Of a DNA stretch of 64,000 nt, positions 12,848 to 26,317 are shown in pieces (positions within the stretch are counted from its first letter, which is position 1; each line of letters begins with the position of its first letter). The translations under genes and the position numbers were made by a program. The notes beneath the pieces are model-generated. The model had not been told where the DNA came from, did no database searches, and saw only the letters and a list, made by a program, of their open reading frames with translations. The stretch comes from Tenebrio molitor (Eukaryota; Arthropoda; Insecta; Coleoptera; Tenebrionidae), in assembly GCF_963966145.1 (NCBI RefSeq), contig NC_091046.1, forward strand, positions 12,648,001 through 12,712,000, written 5' to 3'.

Positions 12848-13471
12848 CAGAATGTCCCACCAAGATTTTCAGGTCTTATATCTCTATTATTTATGAACCA
12901 ATTTTTGTGAAATTTAACAGATAGATAACTTAAAGGATGGAGATTAATCTCGCATTACACTCAAGTACCTCCAGTCTTAAAAACGCCATTTTAACGCCCT
13001 TTATTTGTGAATTAAATCATTTAAATTTTATACTAAACTGTAGAACAACAATAAACAATGACTTTCGCTAACATTCGTCCTTTAAACGTTGTCGTACTAC
13101 GAGGAAAAACCGTGTCAATTTATTTAATTTTTCGTAGAATTGTTCAATTGTTTCAAAGCGACTTGACTTGAATATCTCAAAAATTTTAGCAAATTTCTAA
13201 CAAAACAATTGATGTTTTCTTGAAGTAGAAACTGTTAATTTGATTAAATTTTTAGTGTAGACACATGTTTTCTAACGAGTAACAATCAGACACTAGTTTT
13301 GAGTAGATTCAAATAAATGAAAATGTTTTAAAATTACATTTTTTATTAATCGGGCATTTTATTACCAGTAGTTTATTCTTCATTCATTAAATATCTATTT
13401 TCCAAATTTTACAAAAATCGGTCCGTAAATAATAGAGATATAAGACCTGAAAGACTTAGGTGGGACACCTG
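12848..13471. mobile_element. TA-type MITE, ends CAG(A/G)TGTCCCACC
   Basis: Arms of about 80 bp share TTTCAGGTCTTATATCTCTA and its inverse near 13440. Left flank is TA. Interior has no coding potential. Confidence 0.8.
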
Positions 13472-14828
13472 CATAAATAATTTGAAAATATTCTTCTTCA
13501 TTCAGTAAAGAGTTGATAAAAATATCTCACTCGGATCCTTCAGTTTAATTATTTTAATAATAATTCTAAGTACGAGTATGTAAAAAACACATACACAAAA
13601 CGAGGTTTCAAAATGAACCTGCGACTTTTTTCGTTAAAAATTGTTTATATCTTTGTATATTAGGTATGTTTTTTTCTGCAGGACGTCCAATGATAAATAT
13701 ACTCGTACTTCAAGCTGTCAAACCTCTAACATAAAACAAACAAATTAAACTATGATTCTGTTAATGACGCAAGTGCAGATAAAATGTAACAAAAATAAAT
13801 ATGACGGCCTGAATCCTGTAGCCATCTTTACCGAAAACTTGTACTTATGTTGTTCTTATTGTTTGATAAATATTCAGTTTTACTATGTTATTAGTTTATC
13901 TATCAGTGTTAAATATTAGCTTTCATTGACAACAGGGATTCAAAAAATTTAATTCTCCAGAACTCACTTAAAAAAAAAATTAACTGAAGTGAATGACAAG
14001 TAATAATGTACATAATGTATTATCTAGTACTACAGCAATCCATTATAGTGGAATGTTTTATTGTCATTAGCGGTTATTTTCATTCCTTCAATAAAATATG
14101 TACAGTTAATTTCAAAATTTTCGAGTACACCTCAAAAATCAAGAAGATCATTTATTAGATACAGTTTTTTCTACATGTAAAGATGCCTTTTTGAAATTTG
14201 AGCGTCATATTTTTTATATAGGTAAGTTTGACAACATAAAATGTCACTAATTTTTTAGAACGCCATAATATTGTCTGTTTTATCCTCTGCACGGTAGGTA
14301 CTCTTCGCGGTGTTATAATACTGGGCTATCCTCCGGATCCACCACCCTTCTTCTAATTTGGAAAGAATGAGCATAAAACTGACATTGATCATTGACAGAA
14401 AATGTACCTAAGTGCATTTCACACTGTAGAAAATTAGGCGCACTCTATAGTTTTGAAATTAACTGTATATGCAAAGATTTTTGAAATTTTCTTGTCCTAT
14501 TTTATTAATTCTATGTTGAAGTACGCTGATTTCATTCACATTAATAAATGTTTTCAAGAATAGACACAACACGAAACACTTTTGCACGAAATTAAGAAGT
14601 TATGAATAACTGTATTGTAGATGTAATAATAAATTATATTTTAATGCCGGAATTAACGTAATAAAAGGAATACATACCAGTATGTACATATAGAAGACGC
14701 GATCATCTTCAAAAAATTACAGCCTAGTAAAGAATTAGTAACCCATCAATTACTTGAAGATTTTCTTCTGTCTGCTTAATTTCTTTCATATAGACCATTT
14801 ACTAAGAAATATTGTAAATTTACTTGAC

Positions 14829-14883
14829 TAAGGCCCGATTTAACCAACGCCAGTTAAAGTTAACTCACGTTGGTGAAACCGGC
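14829..14883. repeat. Collapsed palindrome with AGTTAAAGTTAACT centre
   Basis: TTTAACCAACGCCAGTTAAA and GTTAACTCACGTTGGTGAAA form a short hairpin. The same sub-motifs occur inside the elements at 57706 and 60235, so it is probably a shortened MITE. Confidence 0.5.
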
Positions 14884-16151
14884 ACAATGTTAATATCGAA
14901 TTCAAATTATCATGGACATATTTGTTAGAAAAATTACATATTTAAAAATATTTGTGATTAATACATAACAGATTAATTTTATGAACATGTTGTTTGATGC
15001 CATACATACTTTTGATACTTACTTTTGATACTTACAATTAATTGCTAAACATTTTATATACATATGTCCTTAACGTTTTCAACATGTATAAGGAACTATG
15101 TATAACCTTTGCAACTCATTTTCTAATATTAATTTCAATATAATTTTAACCACTGGTGCATACAGGTTTAGGTGACAACTTCCTAACCTTACTTTCTCCC
15201 ATTCGTGTTTTCTGATACCCGTTCATGTAATACATGTTGCTACAATTTAATACAATAATGTCTTGGTAGCATTTTTTTATTCGCATACGTTTAATGATGG
15301 GACCTATTTGTAAATTATAATCTTTGTCATTTTATTTGACAATTATGTGCAGCTCAATCATCGACAATTATTCATAAAAATGTTCACATAGCAACTTATT
15401 ATTGTTATAGGCAATAAAAAAGAAAGAAGTAGTGAGCGATAAACGATTAAAATTTTGTAATAAGAATAGCATTTTTTATTTTTGTATCTACCCTTTCTAT
15501 AAGAAAAAAGAAGAAAAAAAATGTATTGAAGCATTTTCAAGGTTCTACTGTTTACATTTTTCTGTGGTGGAATAATACCAAATCTTGTTGACATCAGCTA
15601 AAATAGGCAAACAAAGAAATAACGAGAAAGTCCCAACAATGGTTCCAGTAACCATTGAATTTTATATACATATACTAGGTGGTCTACTACGCTTATAAGA
15701 ATTTTATAAATAGATATAATTTTCCATCCCTAAATTACATATAATTTTCTACTTCGCACTTTCCCACTTTAAAATATTATCTTTAATTATTAAGATAATT
15801 AGATATAGTAGAAAATATTTTTTAAGTACAATGTAACTAATTTCAAAAAGATAATGTTAAAAACGGTGGAAATCTTATGTTTCAGACATATATTTTCACT
15901 TTTACCATCATAAATATTATTTATTATTCCAGGTAGGTATATATTCCAAGATGATATTGAAAAAATTAAATGATAGTTTAAAAAAAATATTCTGTAGGTC
16001 AAGTAACCATTAAATAACCCTACTGGGATATCCCCAATTCATAAAGACTGTGTTGACAGTCAATTGAACATAGAAATATGATCTCGTATTAAAAATAAGT
16101 GAAAAGCGAGTAATCCCCATTCTAACTAATAGTTTCTCACTATACTTCGTG

Positions 16152-16351
16152 CAGCGAGAGATTGGGAGATTTTAAATTGTATTAAATTAACCCAACACTA
16201 CAAAATGCACTAGAATACATTAATTATGGCATAATTTCAGGGCAGTTACTGCTTGAAGGACATATTTCAAATTCTACGTGCGCTAGATACTACATACTTT
16301 CTCTACGTAGAATATAGTGATCTTTATGTCAACCAATCTCTCGCTGGACAA
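16152..16351. mobile_element. MITE with CAGCGAGAGATTGG ends, copy 2
   Basis: CAGCGAGAGATTGGGAGATT at the left and the inverse CCAATCTCTCGCTGG at the right, about 200 bp. It is in opposite orientation to the copy at 2187. Confidence 0.8.
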
Positions 16352-17339
16352 ACTATAGGAGGTCCTGTGTGTATTGTCACACTTAGTTACAGCTAGACTG
16401 CCTGTCCGATTTTATTAAGCAAATATTACATGTTAAATACCTACATATAATCAAATGGGTGCTACATTGTTGTAAATGTAGATTTTTATTATTGTTGGTA
16501 AAATATCAGAAATATAATTTATTATCAATAATCCGTAAATAAACTCTTTATAATACAACAATTTGTTTCATTTTGTTTCTTGAAATCTTTTAAGGAAGAA
16601 TATTTACATTTTGGTTTCATTAGACCTTTAAATAATAACCTACTCGTAAATACATATTTCTGTGCATTACAGATTTGACCTTATTAAATTGTATGTAAAT
16701 CATTTTTTATATCTAGATGCATTCAGATCCTAACAACTTAGGTATAATTTTTATTTTATTAGAGATGTTAATACATAATTTGTTTTTAGGACATTTTAGA
16801 ACTTCTGAACAAATGTAATAGACCAGTTAATTTTATAATTTCGAGATACACTCTTACTAAAAATGTGACAAGATTTGTAAAGTAGGTAAGTTCAATAATA
16901 TTTATCTGCATCTGCATATCTACAGTAGGAATACAAATTTTGCTAATGCCTACGGTACCTTCAGGTTAAAAAGAATAGTACATATACCTACATTTATACG
17001 TCCTGAGTACCTACGTATTGATCTGAACAGTTTCGTGGAAACAATGATATTTCAAACAACTATTTTTTTTTAAATGACAAAGATTGTGTTGCAATGTGAG
17101 CCGCAACCTCAATTTGTTGATGTCTGCAACCCGATATCCTTTTGTTTGCGAATCTCGACGGCATGTATCGAACACAGGCCTGACCATCAGATTGTGACGT
17201 TCCGCTCGGTCTAATGCCTGAATCGGATTAGAAAAAGAGGCAAAATTCACACATAAGACGATTAGTTAGCTGCTAGTAAATCCACGGATCCCGTAAAGAG
17301 TATTATCATTATATTATGATTATATTGGATTTAGTAGTG

Positions 17340-17656
17340 CCGTTTCGGAGTAGCTGTGCGGTAATTCAGTTCACCGCCGTCTTCTCCTGTGAACACAACT
17401 TCTGCAAATCATTCAAAGTAAAAAAAGTTCGAATCTTGCGCCTCGCTAATGATAGTTGTTTCGCTTGTTAATCGAAGTGCTAAAAACGTAACAGTGTTTA
17501 TCGGAATTTTCTTCGGTGAACTGGAGTGATCCTCTTTACATGACCGCTTCAACTTCCAGTTTGTTTTAATCTCCCACTTCCTGACATAATAAACTGCAAG
17601 AAAACTGCTAGAAATATAGACGACGTCTACGTTACACTAACAAGATCAATTAATGA
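17340..17656 (+). other. Candidate otd-2 5'UTR exon and promoter area
   Basis: A unique stretch with higher GC (17340-17900) has the look of a leader exon: many stops in all frames and a good donor ATGA|GTGAGT at 17657. The otd-2 start exon has an acceptor directly before it, so an upstream non-coding exon is required. This is one of two candidates. Only transcript data can decide. Confidence 0.3.
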
Positions 17657-17659
17657 GTG

Positions 17660-19696
17660 AGTAATTTTTTAATTGCGTTCGCCGACGTTCTCTTCGTAAA
17701 CTTTGATGGAGCATAGTGCACTTTAAAGTGTCGCCACTCGAGAAAGCTACTCGGAAAAACCATCACGGTCATTACGGGCTCTTTGCAAAGACTTCCACTC
17801 GACTGAGCTTCCAAATGCAAACCACCGTGAAATTGGTGTAAACTTGCGACGTTCTCCGGATTTGTACAAATGTTCTGACACCGATAACATCTCGGCGAGA
17901 TATTCTACCTACGCCGGCTTTTAAAATCTGGCCAAATGCCTACGAAAATTGGGGGTTTATCGCCTAAGTTGAAAATGTATCCGGGGAGAAGGTCGACAGC
18001 GAGTTGCGAAAGCAGAAGAGTGTTAAATTTCAAGAGTTTGAGTAGATATGGTGCGCAAACAAGTGGAATAATGTTACACGCTATAGAAATATCGGCTTTA
18101 TCGGAGAATTTTAATTTCATGTTATCTAAACGACTAAATTAATGGTGGAATTATTTTCACCTACTATACTTAACAATTCACTTTAACGTTAAAGTTGTTC
18201 GTGTTGAAGACAACAAAAAATTAACGTTCCTATTGTAATTATTTGTCCGCATGCTTAAGAAAAACAATAATTGAATAAATAATCTTACCCTACGTAAGTA
18301 CCTACTCACATCATTTCTTCATGGATTTTCTTAAAATGTAAGAAAACATGTAAGACATTCATTAGATATAGTAAAATAAAATACAAAATAGATTTGCATC
18401 AATAATATAAAACACATAATGTATTCAATTTGAATAGTAAGAAAAATTTTGACTAGTTAAGAACTAGCCAGAGATATCAGTTGATACGTACAGTATCGAC
18501 TTGTTACCTGATTTAATTACCTACACATTAATTAATTTATATCTCTTTAAATTTAACAATAAGATATATATATAAGATATATATCTCTTTAAATTTAACA
18601 ATAAGAAGCAAATGATATAATTGCACCATGAAGACAGACATGTTCTTATATTGTCAACATGTTGTGAGTTGAAATTATAGAGAACATTTTACTAAACATG
18701 TGAGTTACCTACTGTACTTCTGCTAAAATATTTCTGTTGTCAGACTTACACAATTATTTGTCACTTATTTCAGTCCATCAAGGACTAAATTTGATTTGAA
18801 ATTTAAAAGAATGCTCAGTTACACCCTTTTATTTAAATAAATGCTATCCTTTCAGATTTCAAATAGAAATTAAAGACATTTATTTTAATCAATGAGAAGT
18901 ACGTAACTCTTTAATAACTAGATAAGTAAGTAGGTATAGGTAACAATTGCACAATGTACGACGGCTGATAAAGTTTCCACTTAGTTCAGAGATTTTCTTC
19001 GCTTGAAAACACAAAAATAAGGACAATCTGACCATTAACAAAAATTAACAAGACGCTTACAACTATCTGAAATACCCAATAAAATGCATATACCTATTTA
19101 TGTATAATGATATGCTCATATCATAATATTGTTATTAAATAAATGGTAAGATGTATTTTTCGACGTTTGTATACCTACAGTACTTATGTTGGGATTAATT
19201 GATTCAAATTTACGTAGATTTTCCTATACAACATAAAGAACACACCACTAGTAATTAATAAAATTATAAAAAATTAAATATCTATAGTTTACCCCTGTCT
19301 ATATCCGCTTCTTGACAAATTTAGTACCTAGTATATTTTATTCATTATCGGTTAGTAACGTACAGCTTTTCGAACCTCTTAAAGGTTGGAAGTGAGCAAT
19401 TACCCGCGTACAATTCAACCGGTCAGTAATAGTAAAAAAAGGAGTTAGTAATGAGTCGTAATCGGTTAGTAAGGAAACCTATAACTAACCTGTGAGGGCG
19501 CTACTGTCGCACCAATCGTGAAAATCTCTGTACGTTTTTTCGGTATCGTAATTTGCTTTTCTCAGGTATTAGATTGAGTGTTAATTGGTGTGCGGATTCC
19601 CGCAATTCTGGAGAGGGTTGCACTATTTCACTATCGCACATTTTGTTTTTTAAACAATCTGAACAAATGTCAATTTGGTTTGACTTTTGTGAACTA
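17660..19696. other. Gene-free stretch with a small tandem duplication
   Basis: 17660-17960 is unique and GC-balanced. A 25 bp segment (CTCTTTAAATTTAACAATAA) is duplicated at 18543 and 18586 around a TA-rich spacer. Confidence 0.5.
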
Positions 19697-19832
19697 ATAG
19701 TATATTAAAAGACAAGTTTCATAAGACCAGTCTTGAAGCACGAATTCAAGATTAAAAAACGAGTGGCGTAGCCACGAGTTATTTTAAAGAATGAGTGCTT
19801 CAAGGTCTTATGAAACGAGTTGTTTATACTAT
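19697..19832 (+). repeat. CGAG-polar hairpin element B
   Basis: Arms TTTCATAAGACC and GGTCTTATGAAA surround an inner hairpin AACGAGTGGC-GTA-GCCACGAGTT centred at 19769. CGAG at 19760 and 19775 are in direct orientation. The outer right arm also holds ACGAG where the left has ACAAG, which fits a decayed CpG. Confidence 0.75.
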
Positions 19833-20328
19833 TTTTTGTAATTTGCCCTTTTTAAGCCGTTTTTAAACAAAAATGTTTACTCTCCTCGATTTAGGGATCT
19901 TCGTGGCGGTTTTAAAAGTGAAAATTTGATCAAGTCTTCAAAGTCGCCTTTTGTTTTATCCAAATTCTGTCACAAAACACGAATATGAAAGATAATCTTT
20001 CATGTACGCCCGCTGAAATATGTGAAATTGCCAAAAATACGGTCGCGAATTTGTTGCTTGATAAATCCCGATAAATAATCCTTTGCACATTTTGTAATTT
20101 AAACTGACACGCATGACGAATCAAGTTTTGCCAACCTAAAAATTTTCGTAAAATGTTCCGTGAAATAATGGCTATAAGGACATCCCAGATGATGACGTCG
20201 CGTTCGTTAATATGTCTATTAGAGAATCAAAATGGAAGCAAATTACAAAAAAAATATTACAATCTCAATCGTGCGCGCCTACTAAGTTTTAAAATTTGGT
20301 CGAAATAAACGATAATACTATGACACTA

Positions 20329-21191
20329 TGAGCGTTCAAATATAAACCGGAATTTGGCTGTATTTTTTTATTTAACTGCAATAAGTACCTATATTATTTT
20401 TACACTATTTCTTCACATATTCACCCTCTAAGTCTATGCACTGTTGTCATCGTTGTGAGAGTTTCATAATGCCACGTTTATAGAATGTTTTTGGTTGGCC
20501 GCGAAGCCACTCTTGCACAAACTCGGCAACTCCATCATCGTCTTGAAATTGTGAGTTACCAAATGCCTTTTTTAGCGGTTCAAAGAGATAAAAATCACAT
20601 TGTGATAAATCCGGACTATAAGGTGGATGTGGAAGAACCTTCCAATGCATTTTTTCGAGGACATTTGTAGTCAACTGGGCAGTATGAGATCGGACGTGCA
20701 GCAGAATGACACTCCTGACTGAACAATTTCTCGTTTTTGAAGAAAATGCTGGGTTAACTTTTTCAGTAAGCAAGTCAAAATAATAAGGGTCATTCACGGT
20801 ACGTCGTTTTCTGAAAAAAATCGGTCAAGAGAACACTGTGACTGTCCCAAAAGACGGTGGCCATTACTTTACCGGCTAAACGCTCAACCTTCGCTTTTTT
20901 CTGTTTTGGGGAGTTTGAGTGACGCCACTCTAGACTTCTTAAACTTGTTACATCATTAAAAAATCCTGGGTTTTTGATAAGGCGGATTCTTCATAGTGTG
21001 CTTCCGCAACGAAGACATGAAATGCCTGCTCTGTTATTTTGACAATTACTCAATAAAAACAAATGAAGTGACTATGACATTATCCACCTCTTCTAGATAC
21101 CCCATTGCAAGAATGTTAAGAAGGAATTGCCGCTAGGGCCATTCGTTTGATTTTGAGAATAAAATTCCGGGTCATATTTGAACCCTCCTCG
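20329..21191 (-). mobile_element. Internally deleted, mutated mariner element
   Basis: Imperfect terminal inverted repeats (GCGTTCAAATATAAACCGG at 20330 and, inverted, GGGTTCAAATATGACCCGG) are flanked by TA at 20327-20328 and 21192-21193, the mariner target duplication. At 863 bp it is shorter than the usual 1.3 kb. On the minus strand one finds WRHSNSPKQKKAKVERLAGK and KVMATVFWDS, then, after a stop, HPPYSPDLSQCDFYLFEPLK, the D34D end of the catalytic domain. The second catalytic block reads LLHVRSHTAQ where mariners have an Asp, so the triad is broken even without the frameshift. N-terminal DNA-binding helices are largely missing. It cannot encode an active transposase. Confidence 0.85.
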
Positions 21192-21194
21192 TAT

Positions 21195-23580
21195 TATGGA
21201 GGTTGGTTTTTATTTATTTTTTATTATTATAACGCTGCTTATTTTATTAAATGATTGATTGTGAATAGTTAAAATAGTGTACAAACCTCGGCGAAAGTAC
21301 CATTCCTGTGTCTCGAGAACTAGTTCACCTCGAGGGCAAGAAATTTAAAAAACACCCCCTTTTTTATTATTAATAAAAAAAGTATCAAAGTCTGTTAAAC
21401 TGTTTTTCATTTACAAAAATTTATTTTTCAGAAGATTAACCACAAATTTGCCAGTCTTAATATAAAATTATTCTTGCATCACTGTACAAAATTATTTAAT
21501 ACATCAAAGATTGTAACATATTTTTAATAATTACTGAGTAGTAATAAGTCAAATTATGTTTATTTCTTTGATGTAAATTTTATTCTAAAAAAAGCTAATA
21601 CTAAAGTATTCTAAGTAATAAAGTACACTCGCACATTCTCGTTATCAACAATTCCAATTAAATTTTTGTCAGTTGTTTTAATACACTACGGTACTGTTCC
21701 TTTAGCTTGATAACTAAAATTACATAACTGTCTTGGATTCTATTATTTGGTAATGCTGGAATGACGGAATAACGTAACTTCTTGTCTTTTTATTGTATCA
21801 CAGGAGAATTCGTTTTTGTTTACCAACTATGTAATTATGTCTTTTAGAAACATATTACCTGCTCTAAGTATTACGATAAGTACTAGTTGGAAAAAATACG
21901 AAGTTACTCACTAAAAATTTTGCCAGATATAAGGCATGAACTTTTTCCCAAGCTTCCTTATTTTGCGACAGAACTTCTTTTAATTTTGCCACAATCTAAC
22001 CTTGCTTTTCTTATATGAGTCCAAATTACGAAGATGTATATTTTATAGGGGTACATTTATGAGTTGTTTATGTAAAATTTGAGAGCACCACCTAATTCTT
22101 CTCAAATGTCTACTTGGTTGTTACTTATTAGTTCCAATAACTCATGCTTCAGACCAAATTTCTCTTCTCCAAGCGGTTTTCATTTCTTTATACTTCACCT
22201 ACTGTTCAAGATTCTGTGAAGAAACAAACTCTAAAAGCGCCAACTTGTATACATTAAATCATAACAATCTTAACTATAGATCTTCAAAGTAATTCCTTTC
22301 AAAAGGAAAACTACTTTTGGTAAAATAATTATTGGTGGTTTAAAAGTTTATATAAATTAAAATCAGTTATATATATTCTGAAATAAAAGTTTTCATTAAA
22401 ATGGATTTTATCAGAATGTTTAAATCAAAAAGATTCAAAACAAATTGTTAAATAAGATACCAGACGGTCAGTTTGATGATACTGCTACATTCATATTTGC
22501 ATCATGAATTTATACGAAGATGCGAAGATATATTAAAGTTGAAATAATTTCACATGAATCGTTGAAAGTACCACTTGTGCGTATGTTGAGTGAACATTTA
22601 ATCGCTGCACCAGAAGTGAGCATTGCACTTGAAAAACCACATCAGTATAAAGGATTTGCGGATATTAAGTTCGAAATAAGCACCCCAATAGCCAGCGGGT
22701 GATTTAATAACAGACACTTCAGTTTTGCCCTTTTTATGAAAAAATATGTAATAACCTCAAAACAAATATTTAAAGTACGAACAAAGCATTAATTTCAATC
22801 TCCCTGTGTGTCAAAAGGTAATCAATCAGTCAACTATACAAGTTATGCAATATTCGGAAATTAGAAAAATGTCCAAACTTGTTCAACTTTTCAATAGAAC
22901 ATCCTTCTTAACTTTTGTCGGCGGCAACTTTGAGCAGCTTTCTGTAAAAGAATCAAGAGCAATATTACTTACAGATGAATAAACCTCCCATACAGGACTC
23001 ATTAAAAAGGACGTAAACTTCGAAACCAATATCCGTCCCAATATCTGATCGACATTGCACAAAATATAATACAAAATAAATACCGTCTCCTTTTTATACG
23101 TTTCCATTCAGTCGCCCGTCTCCCTTTAATTCAACTTACAGATGTTTAAAAACGTTTTTGTAAAATCAAGTGAGCGTTATGAAGTTTCTGTGTAAACATC
23201 AAGTGTACTTTGACTCATTGCTCGATCAAATGGAAGTGCAAAAAAGAAAAGAAATGCACCACAGCCTCGGCATAATATCGTCTGAAAGATATTACTTATA
23301 TTGAACACTTTGTAGTAAATATAAATTAAATAGAATGAAAACCTTATTTTTAAATAAATATGTATAATACACTGACCGGCAAAAAAAAACGGCCATCCGA
23401 ACTGTTTTCTTTTTAATCGTTAATACGAGTAAATGCTTACATACTCATTACTTTAATTAGAAATTAGTATTAATTTAAAAAACCATTCATTATTGATTCA
23501 GGATGCTCAACTTACGCAATAAAAAATAAGTTAAACACAAGAAAATAAATTTTAGCCACAATTACCTTATAATTGAAGTT
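21195..23580. other. AT-rich gene-free stretch
   Basis: No family or repeat boundary recognised. Short frames have no domain features. Confidence 0.45.
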
Positions 23581-23639
23581 TTATCCACACTTATGAACCG
23601 TATAAAGTAACACTTTATCTACTAGTGGAATAATGAAAT

Positions 23640-23840
23640 CACTTTATTCCACTAGTGGAATAATAATACGATAGCAGAACTTCCTCATTTATTGTCATTA
23701 CCCCCCCGTCCTTCTTTCCAATCATTAAATTCTGAAAATACTTTTTCATAATGTTCCCTGGACTTCGCAGGCAATAACTGGCGAGTCGGTTCTTCAGCTT
23801 CCTCAAGAATTGTCTCAGGAACAGGATCACTTTCTTCCAT
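23640..23840 (-). pseudogene. N-terminal fragment of a Crypton-like tyrosine recombinase
   Basis: Starting from ATG 23840-23838 the minus strand encodes MEESDPVPETILEEAEEP, then LLPAKSREHYEKVFSEFNDW. After a run of seven G at 23701-23707 the frame shifts to TINEEVLLSYYY. This matches, from memory, the core-binding N-terminus (LLP.KS...YEK.Y..F..W and EEVLLAYF) of the tyrosine-recombinase ORFs that are common in arthropod genomes. The catalytic domain is absent and the sequence stops at a short palindrome, TTATTCCACTAGTGGAATAA. About 220 bp upstream, on the same strand, lies a CGAG-polar hairpin. Confidence 0.6.
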
Positions 23841-24053
23841 TTTCACCAACTTGCACAGCGTTTTGTACAAATGGAGTCGATAAACAATCAAAAATAAATA
23901 GCGACTATTCAACACCTCCCATGTTTTTTAGTTAATTTCAATGATTTTTGAGGTGACATCCGCTGTCAGAGTGTAATGTCAAATCATTTTTTGATGACAT
24001 GAGATGAAATTTTGGCGATTCTGATTTTAAATCGCTGTAATTGTGGATAAAAC

Positions 24054-24175
24054 CTTATATTGCATTCGTGTTTTAGTCGCATTTTATCCACTTAAGAATA
24101 TTAAACGCTCGTGCGTTCGCACTCGCGGTTAAAAATTCTTACGTGGATAAAATGCTATCTAAAACACTTATACAA
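24054..24175 (-). repeat. CGAG-polar hairpin element C, upstream of the recombinase fragment
   Basis: Arms GCATTTTATCCAC and GTGGATAAAATGC, then TTAAACG/CGGTTAA. On the minus strand CGAG lies in both arms (complements at 24108-24111 and 24122-24125) around TGCGAACGCA. It is in the same orientation as the tyrosine-recombinase fragment that starts about 220 bp downstream. TTTTATCCAC recurs at 23582. Confidence 0.7.
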
Positions 24176-24536
24176 TAAATAACTATAATTTGAAAAAGTA
24201 ACAAAAATAATAAAAATCATTAAAAACACCATTGTTGTTCGTAGAACTCTTAGAACACGTCAAACTTACTTCCAAAACATTTGACATAAGCCTATTTGAT
24301 TTTTAGTTTCAACAATTGTTAACGAACGAAGTGTGTAGTAAACTGCTAAAAAATTTGCAGTGGGAACATTCTAATCTTGGCCATTGAAATAAAAACCAAA
24401 GGGTGTATATTTAACATCTTAAAACATTGATAACAAAAAATAATATGGTTAACCCCTATTAGCCTAGCCCATCAGATTCTACGATTTTAACACACTTTAA
24501 AAAAAAGTTCAGGGTGGCCGGTCAGTGTAGTTATTT

Positions 24537-24665
24537 ATGCAACGAGTTCCTGTGTAAATTGGGCTTTTCTAATTGCCCGAAGGACAAAATTAAAACACGA
24601 GCGTAGCGACGGTTTTCAAGCCTCGAGAGCAATTGGGAAAGTCCAATTTACCCAGAAACGAATTG
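24537..24665 (+). repeat. CGAG-polar hairpin element D
   Basis: Outer arms AACGAGTTCCTGTGTAAATT and its inverse near 24650, inner tip GAGC-GTA-GCGA centred at 24604. Outer arms are related to those at 26326 and 53758. Confidence 0.65.
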
Positions 24666-25002
24666 CATACAAAATTGTATTGTTCGAAACGACATCCCTG
24701 AAGCTTCCAAATCTTTTAAAAATGGTTTCGCATTTGCTTTTGACACTTTTGACAAATTTTTCAAGACCTGTCAGAAATATGACGTTGAATGTGTTCTCTA
24801 GAGCAACGGTTCGTTATCTGCTTATTTTGCTTTAGGGCAGTTGTTAAGAGGCAGTTTACAAAGGAGAAAAATTAAAATTTAAGACAGTTGAAAACAATAA
24901 ATAACTTTACGTTTTTTTAAATAATTGTAACCTTATCAGTGCGAACGAGATTAGATCTCTCAACAATATTTTGGTAAAGTTTACATATTATGCAGTTTTC
25001 AT

Positions 25003-25532
25003 ATATCGAGCGATCCATATTGAATTTGTTATTAAAGTTGGCGCTGGAACTGAAACCGTAGTTCTTTTTGAATCGATACACTTATTTAAATAAATCGATA
25101 ACAATCAATCATGTTACAAAATGCTATCAGTGGAGTTAAACGAAGGGCCCGTTTGTGTTTAGAACAAAATGGTGAACACTTTCAGCATCTGTTGTAATAT
25201 TTGGTGCGATTCTGTTTTAAAATTTACCCATATTGCTATATAACAATGTTGTAGTTGCTATGATATGACGCTGTTGATTGGTTTAATCTATGAAAAATCA
25301 ATATTGTTCAATAACAATATTGCTAAATTTTGAAACAGAATCGCACTAATTGTTAATAAAATAAACATTACCATTGTAATTTTTCTCTTAATCCCTCGAA
25401 TCCCTTAATTCGCCATTTTCTGTTTTACAATTGTCATTAAATGTGACGTTTGTCACGATAGTTCAAAACTAGACATGCCTTGACAGTTCCAGCGCCAACT
25501 CTAATAACAAATTCAATGGATCGCACGATATT
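25003..25532. mobile_element. MITE with ATCG.GCGATCCAT ends carrying a nested MITE
   Basis: Left GAATTTGTTATTAAAGTTGG and right inverse near 25500 belong to arms of about 50 bp (TTGGCGCTGGAACTG). Inside, 25202-25348 is bounded by TGCGATTCTGTTTTAAAATT and its inverse. Confidence 0.8.
25202..25348. mobile_element. Inner MITE, ends TGCGATTCTGTTT
   Basis: A 147 bp palindrome-like element with about 26 bp inverted ends, nested in the element at 25003-25532. Confidence 0.7.
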
Positions 25533-26317
25533 AAAAAACATTAATGGTTGTCAGCCATAACTCTTCAAACATCAGATGCTTTGTTGATATCTAAAGATGA
25601 TTAATTCTCTAGTAAGGTTCCACAATAGTACCTACTATGGCGGCCAAAAATTTTAGCCGTCAATTTCTGTCACTTCAAAAAAACAATGTGTAAGCCACAC
25701 TTTATTGTCATTATGATTACCGTCTTGATTATGAATGGTAATTTTTGGGTGGTAAATTTCAAAATTCGAAATTATTTTGCCATTTTCTACTACACAGACG
25801 TTTACCTCAGGTTATCTATGTACGACTACTCTAATTTTGTTCATTCATGACGGATTTTTGGAATATCTGAGCTTTAAACAGTTTAAATTGATTGTCAGAA
25901 TAACAATATATATGTCAAAATGACAAGAATCGAATGTAGGGTTACGGTTCCTAAAGGTTTATTTACACTTTACATGAATGTCAAGATAGTGACGAAACAA
26001 GTTTAGAAAAGTATGATGGCAAGTTGCTTCAGCAACATTAATAAATAATCAAAAATGTTTTCCAAATATGTACTGTCATAAATTTTGAATATTCCAATTT
26101 GGAGAAGATGGAAGCCCAAAATAGTAAAGCAGAAAGCACGTTTTCTTTAGGAGAAGATATTTTAAACGCAGCTATGGAAGCGTCCTCCGGTTTGTTCCAA
26201 GAAAAGTCGAAAGAAAAATATGAAAACTGCTACAGCTAAACTCGTTACTATGCTGAAAATTACCACTAAATGCTAGCAACATAGTCCATTATTGTATAAA
26301 ATGCGAAAATTAGTAGT

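Larger units (their letters stand above)
11814..17339. other. AT-rich gene-free stretch
   Basis: Apart from the listed MITEs I see only AT-rich single-copy sequence with short spurious frames. Confidence 0.5.
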
